NCBI GenBank assembly: GCA_037176845.1
Contig: JAYKXP010000108.1
Span: forward strand, 62,001 to 126,000
From: Paramarasmius palmivorus
Taxonomy: Eukaryota > Basidiomycota > Agaricomycetes > Agaricales > Marasmiaceae
DNA length: 64,000 nt
Direction: 5' to 3'
Made by a program: the position numbers and the translations under genes. This document shows, piece after piece, positions 23,058 through 34,635 of this stretch; positions within the stretch are counted from its first letter, which is position 1; every line of letters starts with the position of its first letter. The notes under the pieces are model-generated. The model was given only the letters and a program-made list of their open reading frames with translations, ran no database searches and had not been told where the DNA came from.

Positions 23058-25490
23058 ATGTTCTTTGACAGCGAAAGCAATATCACTCGTGAAGATGGTG
23101 TTTCGGCAATCTATGAAGCCAAAAGCAAGTTGAGTGCGTGCCTTTTCATCTTGCTCTATGAATCCGTTCAAGTTGCCTACTCTGAGAATATCTTTTCAGT
23201 TAACGAGCACATGCAGAACGAGTAAGACCTCAAAGACTCCATCGTCTCGTATCTGATTTGCGCTCGTTGTAGAGTTGGCTTCGGACGCTATCAAGTTCAG
23301 CTATTCCTCTTGACTGGCCTAGGGTTGGGCCGCCGACAGTAATCCATATAATCCCTTGAGGGCACAGGATTGTGATCTTGACATCTCTTTTGTCAGATAT
23401 CTGGCTTCAGGCCGTCGCCATCATCCTTCCACAGATACAACGTGAGTTGAGACCTGTCAGGGTGGAATATACGACGTTGGCACTTTACGTTGGCCTGATC
23501 CTTGGAGCAACTACCTGGGGCACCCTTGCAGACTTGATTGGACGACGGCTTTCCTTCAACATTACCCTGTTCATTGGCGGGGTTTTCGGAGTAGTGGCAG
23601 GGGCTGCTAACAACTTTACCACTCTTGCTGCACTGATCGCATGCGTGGGGTTTGGAATAGGCGGAAAGTGTGTTGTTCAATCTGTTGTGTTGACGCTCTA
23701 ATCAGTATATTTTGTCATCCATCAGTTTACCTGTCGATGGTCGGTCCAAACTTTACCCTTGTGGGATCTTCTCGCAAGCTTACTACGCTGTTCCAGGCGC
23801 GATCTTTTTGGAGCATGTACCAAAGTCCCATCAAGCGAGTCTTAAACCGAACCATAATTCATCAAGCTGACATCTTATCAGTGGCTTTTGAACCCTGCTT
23901 TCAGTGTGGTGGCCACTGGGGCAACTACCTCGCATCTCTTGTTGCATGGCCATTAATCGGAAACTTCTCATGCCCCGCCTCTGCGACAGAATGCTTGAAG
24001 GAAGACAACATGGGTTGGAGGTACACTCTGTAGGTACCAAATCTTGCCCTGGATCAAAAAGGCTTATACTGTTTCTCCGAAGGTATACCCTGTATGTTCG
24101 ATTGGTTTGATCTTCAAGAATGCTTAACGTACTTCATGACCAGGGGTGGTATCACTATGATGATGTGGATAATGCGATTCTTCGTGTTCGATCTACAAGT
24201 GCGTATACGCACCTCCCTCATGGTGATGTCCATTTTTGACCTAATTCCAGGAAAGCTCGAAGTTCATGATCGCAAAGGGTCGCGATGAGGAAGCAGTTAA
24301 GGTCAAACCGTTTCCTCAGTTTTTGAGACGATATAAACAACATTATACAGATCCTCGAACACATTGCGCGAAAGAACGGCAGAAAGCTGACGCTGACTGT
24401 CGATACCCTCAAGAATATCTCCGGGGACACGTCTACTGGAACATCTAAGTTATCGACAGCACAAATTCTGAAGAACACCTTCTCAAATGTATCGATGTAA
24501 GAGCCTCACATTTTTCGCTAGCTCTTTCGCTGACGACTCTTTCATCCAAGGTCTCACGTCAGACCGTTATTTCAAACTAAGCGGCTCGCCATTAATACCT
24601 CCATAACTATTGCACTATGGGGGTACGTTCTATCGTCTTGATTGTATATTTAATTGAAGGTGTTTATGCTACACGGCCTTAGATTAATCGGATTGGCATA
24701 CCCGCTCTTCAATGGCTTCATCACGCTCTATCTCACAACGCAGGTACCAGACAGTGACACGAGCGTTTCGCGAACATACAGAGATTACACAATTATATCC
24801 ACTCTTGGTGTTCCTGGTTCTATTCTTGCTTGTTTCGTCGTAGACTGGACGCGCAAGAGTCAAAGCAGGTTCTCCTTCGGAGGCCGCAAATTGACCATGG
24901 CAGTTTCCACTTGCCTTACCGGTGTTTTCTTGTTTCTGTTTACAACCAGCAAGTCACAAGCCGCTGTATTGGGATACTCCTGCGCCTCTAGTCTAACACA
25001 GTGAGTTATAGTTTGATCAATTCATAATGCTTTCGCTCACGTAATGTTTACAGGAATGCTGTAAGTTCCTACCGTACGACATATTCGCAAGCAAGAAGAT
25101 TCAATTGTGATAGATGTACGGCGTCTTGTATGCCTATACTCCCGAGGTCTTTCCAGCACCCCATCGTGGAACTGGAGACGCTGTCTGCTCTGCATTTAAC
25201 CGGATCACTGGCATACTTGCGCCAGTGATCAAGATAGCAACAACAAATCCCGACGGATCAGCGACAAGCTCAACAGCAAATGGGTGCGTTCATCACTTAT
25301 CTATGCACTAATTGAACCTCTTTGACCTGTATTCAGTCCAACTTTTGTGTCTGCAACGCTGTTCCTCGTATCATCTGTATTGATGATCCTCTTTACCTAT
25401 CGAGGCAAGTATATAACGTGTCTTTCTTGACGAGATTGGTATGGCTCATGATTATCTCTGTTGTAGACTGCTGGGAAAGCAGCATTGTGA
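23058..25490 (+). pseudogene. MFS transporter (metabolite:H+ symporter type), frame-broken
   Basis: The exons spell out a typical fungal major-facilitator protein of 12 helices. They include GFGRYQVQLFLLTG, AADNIWLQAVAIILPQIQ, GLILGATTWGTLADLIGRR (the helix 2-3 loop motif), GGNLPVDGAIFLEHVPKSHQ, ASLVAWPLI, DNMGWRY, RFFVFDLQESSKF, ALWGLIGLAYPLFNGFI, QNAMYGVLYAYTPEVFPAPHRGTGD and a final ETAGKAAL before the stop at 25490. Most introns are clean, including one with a GC donor (GAG|GCAAGT). Three single extra bases break the frame: near 23328 (GGG-T-TGG), near 23930 (CTA-C-CTC) and near 25397 (CTC-T-TTA). The exon around 23850-23910 also does not join well. The product would import or export organic acids or sugars. 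It could be a young pseudogene or carry assembly errors. Confidence 0.75.
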
Positions 25491-25701
25491 TTCAGGATGA
25501 GGATCCGACGCAATTTCTATACACCTAGCCTCGTTCAAAGGTCTTGGGAAATATATCATTGCTTCCCGGTTATCGCTCCGCACGAGCGCATTCGCTTGGC
25601 GTCGAACATCCAGACACTCCTCATGTGGTACCGTTGGCAGGACCTAGACTTCGGGTACCCGCGTGTATGAAATATGTCTACTTGTGACCAGTATCTTAGA
25701 T

Positions 25702-26534
25702 CTAATACACCCAGGGTATCAACTTATACTTGACAGTCTTGCTCCATTCTTTCCATTGCTCTCCAAACTGTGTCCTCACTACTTCGTCCTCGGGACCTAC
25801 ACGCAGAATCAGAATGATCAGAGTGACGCCAAATGTGCCGATCCAGGAGCCCAGAAGTATCTTTCCCATCAGCGTGTTCGAAAAACCACTCTCGATAATC
25901 CACGAACCCTTTGTGAGGTGTACGAGAGCACTACCAATGACCGACATGCAGCATGCTACGTACGACGGATGCCTGACAATGGAGTAGGGGCCGTGAGTCA
26001 CGAGTTTTGGATTCTTCCTGATTTCAGGATTATCTGCTCGTTGGCCAACGGGCACGCATTCGTATGTAAATTCCCTGCCAAGTGCCCGGTAGCAGGCAAC
26101 GCGGAAGATGCCCCCCAAAATGGATAGAAGTACTGCACTGACGAACTGTGGTGTGAACCTGGTGGTTGTAGTGTGACCGGGAAAATTGAGATGTGGGAAG
26201 AGCTTCGCTATAGCCGGAATGGCTGCCCTGAGAACAAAGAGTGCCTCGTTCACTGTAGCGATATAATAGATCATCTATATATCGGGTGTCAAAGGGACCG
26301 ACAGTTTACCGAGATAGATGTACGCACTCGTTCTATAGGGTAAGCTCTTGCGATTAGGTTCACGAGGAACCACTCTCTGAGCGCAGGCAATCCTTTGCCA
26401 ACAGGGGGTCGAGACGAAGGTACAGGATCACCGTTGGGAGGTGTGAGGGACTTTCCAAACGATACTCCGCATAACACGACGAGTAGCGCTTTGACAACAC
26501 GGACCAGCAAATACTCGGAAGGGGAGGAAGGCAT
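25702..26534 (-). CDS. Isoprenylcysteine carboxyl methyltransferase-like membrane methyltransferase
   Basis: Two exons, 26328-26534 and 25702-26274, joined in phase across an intron starting GTGCGT, give 259 residues. The N-terminus is hydrophobic (LLVRVVKALLVVLCGVSFG), and further membrane segments follow (VSAVLLSILGGIFRVAC). The C-terminal half has the ICMT signature: HGPYSIVRHPSYVACCM (AdoMet binding) and RVGPEDEVVRTQFGEQWKEW, which corresponds to the R-x3-EE-x3-FG-x2-W end motif (here one Glu is Asp or shifted). Enzymes of this family methylate the C-terminal prenylcysteine of Ras-like proteins and pheromones in the ER. In Agaricomycetes the family is expanded and the substrate of a given copy is uncertain. 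The gene is the last of a minus-strand run of four genes. The frame is complete. Confidence 0.85.
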
Positions 26535-26877
26535 TATCCAAGATGTCTGAGGTTCTGCCACGACAGCTTATATTACTAGCAACTGTAGACTCACACCCAT
26601 AGGTCCATACGGCCTCCCGCTTTTGAACCTGAGAGTCTAGATGATTTCGACCTTCGAGCGGGTATACATATCCCACGAGATCTGGACGAAAACAAGTGAA
26701 AGACGGATAAATGGAATGAAACATGAGCGCTGTGGTCGACGTGATCGGGATCCAATCACTGTCGTGATAAGTCTGAGTCGATTATAATGTTGATATTGCG
26801 GTAACCTAGCGAGTATCTTACAACTTGAATAACAGACGACAGCAAACGATAGCAGGGAGCAGCAGCAAATAATGGGA

Positions 26878-28023
26878 CTAATCTCCAATCAGAGGTGCAA
26901 TGTAGAATAGAATATGCCCGATCCTGGAACTGAAATCATAACGAACCTGAACAATCATAAGAGTGTGTAAAAATTTCCCAAAAGATCACATACCATTAAT
27001 GGTATGTCCTCGCCGAAAGATAGCTCCACTACGTCGACTAGAAATGCACATCGACTCACGTAGGTGAGATACTTCAATTTGAAACCCAGGGACACAGGGG
27101 AGGACAACTGGATGGACACAGTTCGTGAAGTATCCAGATCTTGTTTATGCTTCTTGTTGGTCGGGGAATGTGAGTTGGAAGACGTGTTGGTTCTATCGTG
27201 AAACTGATTGTATTTGCATAAATGAGTCAATCAATAAGCATATATGCTTTAGAAACACACCTGTCTCTTCTTCGCGAGCGCTGTCCCCTCAGGCTTCCCG
27301 CCATCCGTATCGCCTCCGACCATTGTCGTATCGGGATCCTGCCCAGCTGGTATCACTTGGGAGTCGGGCTTCAACCAGACCTGGCCCGTCGCATCGTTGC
27401 CTTGGGCTGAAAACTTGATACTATCTTGACGAACCGAGATTTCTGCATTTTCGCCTATCGCATTGAGATCCTTGATAATGTTGGCCAACTCCGTTGATGG
27501 AATAGTAACGCGCGCATCGTAGTCTACTTCCGGTATGTCGAGATCATCCACCTCTATCGCTAATAGATTGAGGGAGTAGGAAGAAAAACGTCGTGTTTCT
27601 GTGGCTTTTTTTAGCTCAAGGAGAAGAAATGAAAGGTAAAATACACACTATCTGACTCGTATTCCACCTGAAGAACATCCGAATCGCCATCTTCCCTTAG
27701 CCTAAGCGTCAGCTTATCGTCGTCCTTTCCGATCTTGAGCAGTTTGCAGAAACTCCCGACATTCATGCCAATTGTTCCAGGTCTATCACAGCGATATCTG
27801 ACAAACCCCTTGTTCTTGAGGTAAAGAATCGCCAGAGCCCCGTTTGTGTTATCCATCGCCTGCATACGCAGGCCATCCTCCTCGAATAAGATGTTCACAT
27901 TGTTCGCTATACCGTTGATGACTGGGATCTGTTAGCAGTAAGAACAATAATATAAGATATTACCATCTAACCTTCGAAGACCTTTTTGAAACTTGACGTT
28001 TCTCGAAGAGTTGCCTCGAACAT
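26878..28023 (-). CDS. Divergent PCNA (DNA sliding clamp) paralogue
   Basis: Five exons (27972-28023, 27649-27921, 27261-27598, 26994-27152, 26878-26946) join in phase to give 296 residues. The order is that of PCNA: MFEATLRETSSFKKVFEVI, then LRMQAMDNTNGAL, VRYRCDRP and LLKIGKDDDKLTL. The interdomain connecting loop (YSLNLLAIEVDDLDIPEVDYD) is followed by ARVTIPSTEL, IKFSAQG, then VSLGFKLKYL, DIPLMVRYDFSSR and the C-terminal IAPLIGD. A polar insert of about 40 residues lies before the VSLGF strand, where other basidiomycete PCNAs also carry an insert. Many positions that are nearly fixed in fungal PCNA differ here (FEEDG, NKGF, FSSRIGHILF), so this is likely a second, specialised copy. It would act in the nucleus as a trimeric ring for polymerases and repair factors. 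The alternative is a copy under weak selection, but splicing and frame are intact. Confidence 0.88.
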
Positions 28024-28240
28024 GATGGTGTGGTAAGAGGAAAGCGCGTCGCGTTAAGGGATATGTCACGTCATCAATGCATCACTGTTTAAGGACAGGT
28101 CCATCATCGATATCCATGCTTCGGTCCATGCCTCAGTCCATGCCTCGGTCCCTGGGCTAACTCACAAAGCTTAAGCGCTTGCCGCATAACGTTTGTCAAT
28201 GTCAAGTTAGTATACATGCGTAGCAAAACTGGGAATACTC

Positions 28241-30573
28241 TTAGAGCCATTGGGTCTCCGCAGGCTTTACGAGAAGAGGAAGGTGAGGTACCCCCTGCTC
28301 TGACACGGGCTGCAAAGTGATAGCAACTGCAGGACGTACAGATCCTTGAGGTCCCTTCACCGGATCGAAACAGAATTTCGCGACCAACTCTGCCAAAATC
28401 ACCTGTGTCTCAAGGATTCTGTGGGGAGATCAGAAGGAATTCTTTTACGGCTATAAGAACTACGCACGCCAGACGCCACCTGAAGCATCGAGCAAAAAAT
28501 TCCCATTAGGAACGAAAACCACCGTGATGACTTGAATATATTCCTTACCCAAGGCATGTATGTGGTCCTCCGAGAAAAGATGCTCTGGAATATCCCCGAT
28601 GATCAATAACGAATAATATGTTGAAAGCTCACTTACAGGTTGGCATATGGACCAACAGAAGATTTCCCACTTTCATGTTCGGCTCGCTCGTCTAGCCATC
28701 GATACGGGTTAAAGGTATCAGCGTCCTCACCCCATATTTCGGTATTTCTGGAACTTAGATCAGCTTTCAAGGTGTATTATGACAGATAGCGCTTTACCTA
28801 TTGTACGAGGCAAGTGCACATATGATTACCTCGCCCTTTCTCAAGGGGATCTCGGTAATTTCACGTCCATCTTTAGTAATAACCGGTTTAGACAACGGGA
28901 GGACCGTGTCTTCACTGGTCTCCCGCTCTGTGATAGGTAAAGGGGCATAAAAGCGTAGAATTTCCTGAGAGTATGTCAGCATATGGGAAGGCGTGATACC
29001 TGATGTGCATACTTTGATGTGGGCATTGAGGCACAGTAGCTTGTCGAAGTCAGAGGCACGGAGCTCCCCGTTTCTGGACTCTCTAGCTTTAATAACTTCG
29101 TCGCGTACTTTGGCCTGCCATTCAGGACATTGCGCAAATTCGTGTAATGCAAAGGCAATTGTGTTCCCCTGTGCGTCATATCATGTCAATAATCAGATAA
29201 TGGTCCGAATTCGACGGGCACTCGCAGTTGTATCTTGTCCGGCGACCATGACGGAGGGTATCTGATGTTTGATTTCGTCGGGGTTCAACTTCGTGGAGCC
29301 TTTTTGTTCTTCGTTTGCTTCGACTACAGCCGTATCAGTGGAATTCTATAGCGCTAGGTAAGAAGGCCTCACCTACTGTACTCAGCAAGTCTCCGTCAGC
29401 TCGAATACCGAGGTTTAGATTGTCTTTTTTCTGCCTGAGAAGCATACTTGACCATGCCTTCATAACCTTTTGATACCGCAGTATTCCCTGGGAGCCCTCT
29501 ATGGGCAAATGGAGTGCTGCGTTGAAAATCCATCTGGGTATGTACGGAATGAAGCTGTCCGCAAGTAGAGCTGATTTTGTTCTGCTTGAACTGAGAGCGC
29601 TATAACTGTATTTCAGAGGATAGTTCAAGATACGTCTCGCGAAATAAAACGGACATCACGTTATGATGATTCTTGGATACCTCGTCTCCGCCCGTTTCTA
29701 TTGAGTTGAACTGATAGCCCATGACAGCTTGTAGTCATGTCAACAGGGACCCGTTTCTATGAGAGTGTATTATGACTCACCCTCAGCGACAACATCCGAC
29801 GTAGCATGTTGAATGATTTCGTATATATCGTACTGATGACCGTCGGCCTCATGGCTGGATTGGCCGCAGTCCTGGCCTATTTTCTCCGCAAGCTGAATAA
29901 GATGGAGCATTTAGTGAGGCCCTCGGTGTTACGATAAAACATACCTTATTTGCTATGGTTTGGACAATTGGAAGTAGCGATTGGGAATAACCTTGCGTAA
30001 ATGCGGGATTGAATACAGTTCGTATCCGACGGTGAACAGCATCTGTGATTAAGTGAATGAAAGTGAGGTCGCCCATAATGCAGAATAACATACGTGTAGC
30101 GCCGAATACACTGCTGTCTCCCATCAGCATGCTCGCAAGGTAGCGATGATACTGTGTGATGACAAAGACTTTGTTGTTCTTGAACATAGCTCGAAGAGCT
30201 ACTGGATCAGAGGTAAAGACGCGACTTTCCTAGACGGCACTAATGGTAAATCTCAGAGAAACGCAAGGTGCCCGCAAACCACTTACCCCCATGCAACCTT
30301 GGAGACGGTACGTCATGCCGAATGTCTTTTGCCAACCATATTCGTATTCTCCGTAACTTTTGGTGAAGAGAAGTTCGGGAAGATTTCCTTGATGGTAAAT
30401 GATGAGATTATAGGAACACTGAGCTTTATGGACAAATTCGCACCATATAGCCAGGATGAGGGTTTGGGGCCTAGGAGACTTGCTACGATTTTGTTACGCC
30501 TAAAGTGCGACCAGCTGTAGAAAGTCAGAAGAAGCCCGAGAGCCCATAACAAGCCGTTTACGAGGGGCATCAT
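28241..30573 (-). CDS. Cytochrome P450 monooxygenase (first of three)
   Basis: The ATG at 30573 begins a membrane anchor (LVNGLLWALGLLLTFYSW). Recognisable parts in order are the SYGEYEYGWQKTFG region, AVHRRIRTVFNPAFT (helix C), the I-helix oxygen-binding motif AGQDTT (near 29240), the K-helix E-x2-R in QEILRFY, TVLPLSKPV, and the region EIWGEDADTFNPYRWL. The heme loop is FLGGPHTCLG, whose Cys binds the iron (near 28590), followed by GWRLAILETQVILAEL. The stop is at 28241. More than ten short introns are needed. It is a close relative of the P450 at 36.6 kb (compare SYGDFEFQWQKQYG). It should oxidise a small hydrophobic substrate at the ER with a P450 reductase. It lies 168 bases from the UGT stop and 218 bases from the PCNA start, all on the minus strand. 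Confidence 0.9.
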
Positions 30574-30602
30574 GAATGGTCATGGAAGATGAAGCTGTCG
30601 AT

Positions 30603-30612
30603 CTTTATATAG
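30603..30612 (-). promoter_or_regulatory. TATA box of the first P450
   Basis: On the minus strand the sequence reads CTATATAAAG about 30 bases upstream of the ATG at 30573. The position close to the start codon implies a very short 5' leader or use of the second ATG codon that follows directly. Confidence 0.45.
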
Positions 30613-30740
30613 CCCGTCTCAATGGTTTGCGTAACGTTCATCCCTTGGGTAGCGATTGTGGTTTGCGTTCTTTTCGGGACCCTAAAGGTAGCATCTATTG
30701 ACCGATTGATCCGCGCCACTAATCCAGGAAGTTTGATAAT

Positions 30741-32629
30741 CTATGTGAAATGTCTGTTCAAAAACCCTTCGAACGCCTTTTGAGCCTCTCCGCCGTCCTC
30801 CCAGACACTTGCCAGTCTATCCGCGATAATTTCAAAGTTTCCTCTGACACGCCTTGCTTCGTCCCCCTTTAGACTTTGTAATAGCGCCCGTAACTCTTTC
30901 CTCAGAGAGTGGTCAGTGAACGCTGGGCTAGGTCCGTCTCCACAACGATAAGGCTTCTTGGTTCCTCGTTCTCCTCTTCGAACTTCAAACACAGCGTTGA
31001 ACTTGAGCGAAAGAAGCGCGGCATTAAGAGGTTGCTCGGCTGCAATGGGCCAGTGGATCCTTAATTGTTTTCCAATAAGCCCCAGTCATAACGGAGTGAC
31101 GGGAAACACTTGCAGAGGAACTCGGTAGCGAAATGCTTCTTGCATACTATTCCAGCCTCCGTGTGTGACAAACCAACCCGTAGCCGAGTGCGCCAGTACC
31201 TGTTGTTGCGGTGCCCAAGTTACCTCCTTGGCAATGCCGCTTCTCGAAATCTGGCCAGCCAACTCTTCTGGAAGTTCCGCAACTGGATGGGCTAAAAGGA
31301 ACGGCATTTGCTCCTCCAGAAATTCCTCTATAACAGCGCTAACGCTCGTTATCTCTGGCCAGAAGAATGTCCCAAATGAGATCTGTTAAGACGTCAAGAT
31401 GAGATTCACGGCGAGTGTAAATACTCGACCTTACATATACGACGGAACGGACGTCAAACTGGGCTTGCATTGTATCCAAAAAGGTCTGGATCTCCTCGCC
31501 ATCGCTCTTCTCTCTGAGATTGGAAGGCTCAGGGACGATTAGTAGAGGTGCTATGTTAATATATTCCTTCCCAATCGACTGAAAATGATCTTTGAGGCAC
31601 TCGATTGTTTCTTTTTCGAGTACCGAAGTGGCGATATTGATAGTCCCCTCTGTTGAGTATGTTGCCAATTGACCTTCTCTCCAAAGCAAGCCAACTGGGT
31701 ATCTGTCTGTATCAGTGAATTAGCGGCTAGATTTAATTGGAGCATATTGAGTCTTACATGTTGAGGAAACATTTCGTAATCGTAGAGCTCTGGGTACCCC
31801 GGGATGTGAATGAGATCCCCGTTCCCAGTGACAATTCTCTATCAGAGCGTCGGTCCACTTGCACAAGTAGATAGATCATAGATGCGTTACCTCCCGACAC
31901 ACTTGAACGAGACTTCTGGCACCTTCCTCGACTTCTTCGTTTATCCTTTCCAACAAGCTTGGATCGTATTTTCCGCCGAGCGTTTATGTCCAACCGTATA
32001 GATCATGCCTCCGGCGGTGCAAGAGAACCAAGACAGGATTGGTACATCATCTTTGGAAGCTATAGCATGGATAGCTTTTATCGTGAAATTGGAGAGAGAC
32101 TGTAACGCTCGGCATAAGAGTTTCGGACAACAGAGTTAACTAGAACGCACATCTATAATCGCAAGTGTAGGTCGCGGAAGATTGGATGCAACAACGACCT
32201 GTCCAGAGCTCATGCATTTGATCGTCCCAGAGCGCTTGAAGAGCCCTTCGAAAGCAGCATTGACTTGCGGGAAGAAGAACATTAGCTCATCAGTTTGCCC
32301 GACGACATCAATTATACTAAAAACATTGTAATGACTGACTGCAGGGCCTCTGAGTGATGATGTACTCACTGAATTCGTTGTCGAATAGATACACGACGCT
32401 CTCCTGACAGGTTCATCAACTCCCTTATCGCTTTGGGATAGACAGCCTGATTTGTGACTACTGTAACCACCACGTCCGGGCGAGCCTCTGTTATGAGAAC
32501 TGCAAGTGCAATGAGTGGTTTATTGTGACCTATAAACGGGATCAGCCAGGCCTATGACGAGAAGGAATTATTCAACTCACCCCAAGCAGGTGCAGCGTGT
32601 GCAAAAATATGGTGCTTCAAAATTGTCAT
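30741..32629 (-). pseudogene. UDP-glycosyltransferase, probably frame-broken
   Basis: The start at 32629 reads MTILKHHIFAHAAPAWGHNK, the N-terminal acceptor-side motif with its catalytic-type His. Parts of a family 1 glycosyltransferase follow in order: GGMIYT, YDPSLLERINEEVEE, IHIPGYPELYDYEMFPQ, VVYISFGTFFWPE, then the nucleotide-sugar motif WAPQQQVLAHSATGWFVTHGG with WNS, and WPIAAEQPLNAALLSL. The stop is at 30741. It would attach a sugar to a lipophilic acceptor. Three joins fail: one A seems lost in a run near 31983 (HK-TLGGKYD), the junction near 31710-31755 is one base off, and one extra base is needed near 31037 before IHWPIAAEQP. This points to a pseudogene, or to homopolymer errors. 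The P450 lies directly downstream on the same strand. Confidence 0.75.
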
Positions 32630-33285
32630 GTGTAGATATGAAGCTCAATTCATGTTAGCCGTCGATAGTTAGCGAGTTTTATACCCGAACGGAATCTTTT
32701 GGTGAAACCTCAAAGAAAGTGATATCAGTTTGCATTAAGCTCTAGGGCGCCGCAGGAATGATAGTGCTTTAGAGCCATCGTTTCAGGTTCCAGCACATCC
32801 ACTTTGTGCTGATATCTACTGGAAATCATCAAAGATGGAGATTCTATCAGCATTATCGAATTATATTTCTACTCACATCATGTTATGCTGCTGCGATAGT
32901 CATCGAATATGATCGAGCACAGGTGATGACGGTAAAAGGGAAGAGATGGTGTGGGAAAAATACTCGAATCGGCAAGAGCCAGACACTTTCTCACCGTGAC
33001 AGTCCAGCGCTTATTCGCTTATTACCTCCTACCAAGGTCCAACAGACTTGTCTCGTACCTTCATTCTTTCCTCCGCCTCACTTCCCAATCTTCCTCGTTT
33101 CGGCTTGGCAGTCGTTGAAGTGAAGCTTTTGTTGCCGATGTTGCGCTGACCGAGTGATCTATTTTAGCCGACCTCGTTCCCTGTTGATATTGGTTCCCTG
33201 AACCCTTTTGATTGATTTGCACAATCACGATGGAAACAGCACCCTGCCGACAACCTGTGGTAGCCAGAGCCCTGACTTCCCTTGG

Positions 33286-34373
33286 ATGTCTACCTGCATC
33301 AACGCCATTCCTTCTAATCCAGATATCGACGGGATCGGTATTCGTCTGGCCACGTACCTTCAACTCTTCATCAGCGTTATCACTCTCGCAGTATCACCTG
33401 CCAAAGGTGTCGACTCGTGGTGGGCTATCATCATTACCTCCTTGGGCTTACAGATTGCAACGATTGGGGATTATCATGAGCTGTCCCTGTACCACGCTCT
33501 TGTTGTGACTTGGCTCACGTTCCCGGTTTTTATCATATCGTTCTACTATGGATTCTTGGCGTGGGGGAAGAGAGAGATTGTTGGCGAGGTATTGGTTGGG
33601 ATTGGGCTCCATATGACGTTTTTTGTTGGGTGAGTTGACCTTGCATCTCGTCCTGTGCCAGGCACTGACCTTTGTTACAGGTTCTGTCTATGGGTATGGA
33701 TTACTGCGCCCACATTTGGATCAAATGAAGAATGCAATGATATGATCAAGTTCGGAATGTTCGCTTTGTTGAGGCCAACTGGTTGGGTCAGGTACTTTTG
33801 CTTGTACATCGGTGCGCCTTTTCTCTCTACCAAAACAACAGTTTTTGACCATTTTGCATAGTTGGGATATGGACTTTTGCCGTCTCCATAATGTGGATTG
33901 GTCTCGTATGCCTCACGGTCGTCAACTTCATCGCCAGACACAACATTTCGTTCAGAAGATGGTTCGAAGCAACCCCAACTCCAAAATGGAATCACGTCCC
34001 TTCATTGAACGCATCAGTCGCTGTCTTGACTGGTATAAACGTATTCTCGCTCATACTCTCAATTGTGATGATCGAGTTGATGGTTCATGCCAACGCCGAT
34101 ATCGTCGAGGCTGGAAGTGACGAATGGACATTCGGACAGATTATCGCTATGATTCTTGTTGCTGGGCCGTTGCTCAACCTCTGGGGTATTATGAAAACGG
34201 AGTATGCGTTGGGTCTGAGCCACTACGAATCCCTGAAATTTCGTCCAGCTGCGGCGTTCGTAGTCAGATTACGCGGTTATCGCGGCCCTTGGCCAGATAC
34301 CGTTCAAGTTGGAAGGTTCGTGTTCTACAAAATGGCATCGGAAAAGAGGCTGACAAGGGTTCTTTTACAGTGA
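33286..34373 (+). CDS. Multi-pass membrane protein of the WTFGQI family, short member
   Basis: Three exons (33286-33629, 33681-33811, 33862-34373) give 328 residues with clean GT-AG introns. The start MSTCINAIPSNPDIDGIG matches that of the gene at 46012 (MSTIGSCLAANPDVSGIGVR), which decides the ATG. About seven hydrophobic segments follow, among them LQLFISVITLAV, VVTWLTFPVFIISFYYGFLAW, GIWTFAVSIMWIGLVCLTVV and INVFSLILSIVMIEL. Near the end comes EWTFGQIIAMILVAGPLLNL, shared with the larger paralogue as QWTFGQILALLLVVAPAL. I do not recognise a described function. The pattern of a conserved N-terminal NPD-GIG motif and a final W-T-F-G-Q helix is reproducible in both copies. It likely sits in the plasma membrane or an organelle membrane. 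Confidence 0.8.
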
Positions 34374-34635
34374 TAGCGATATGGAGCATGAATTGACAGC
34401 AACGAGATGAGAATAGAAGGGCAGAAGCTGGGTTATTGTCTGCCCTGTCAAAACGGAAAGACTCGGATATCGAAGATGCCTAGAGAAGTAAACCAGTTTG
34501 ACATTTCGCTGAGTGTAGGGGTACATGTATGTATTTATATTAAGCACGGGTTACATTATATCAAGTATTTATATTAAGAGTTTGGGATTCCTTAGGTTGA
34601 AAGAGTCCATGGCGTCAAAGCATACCCACTGCGGT

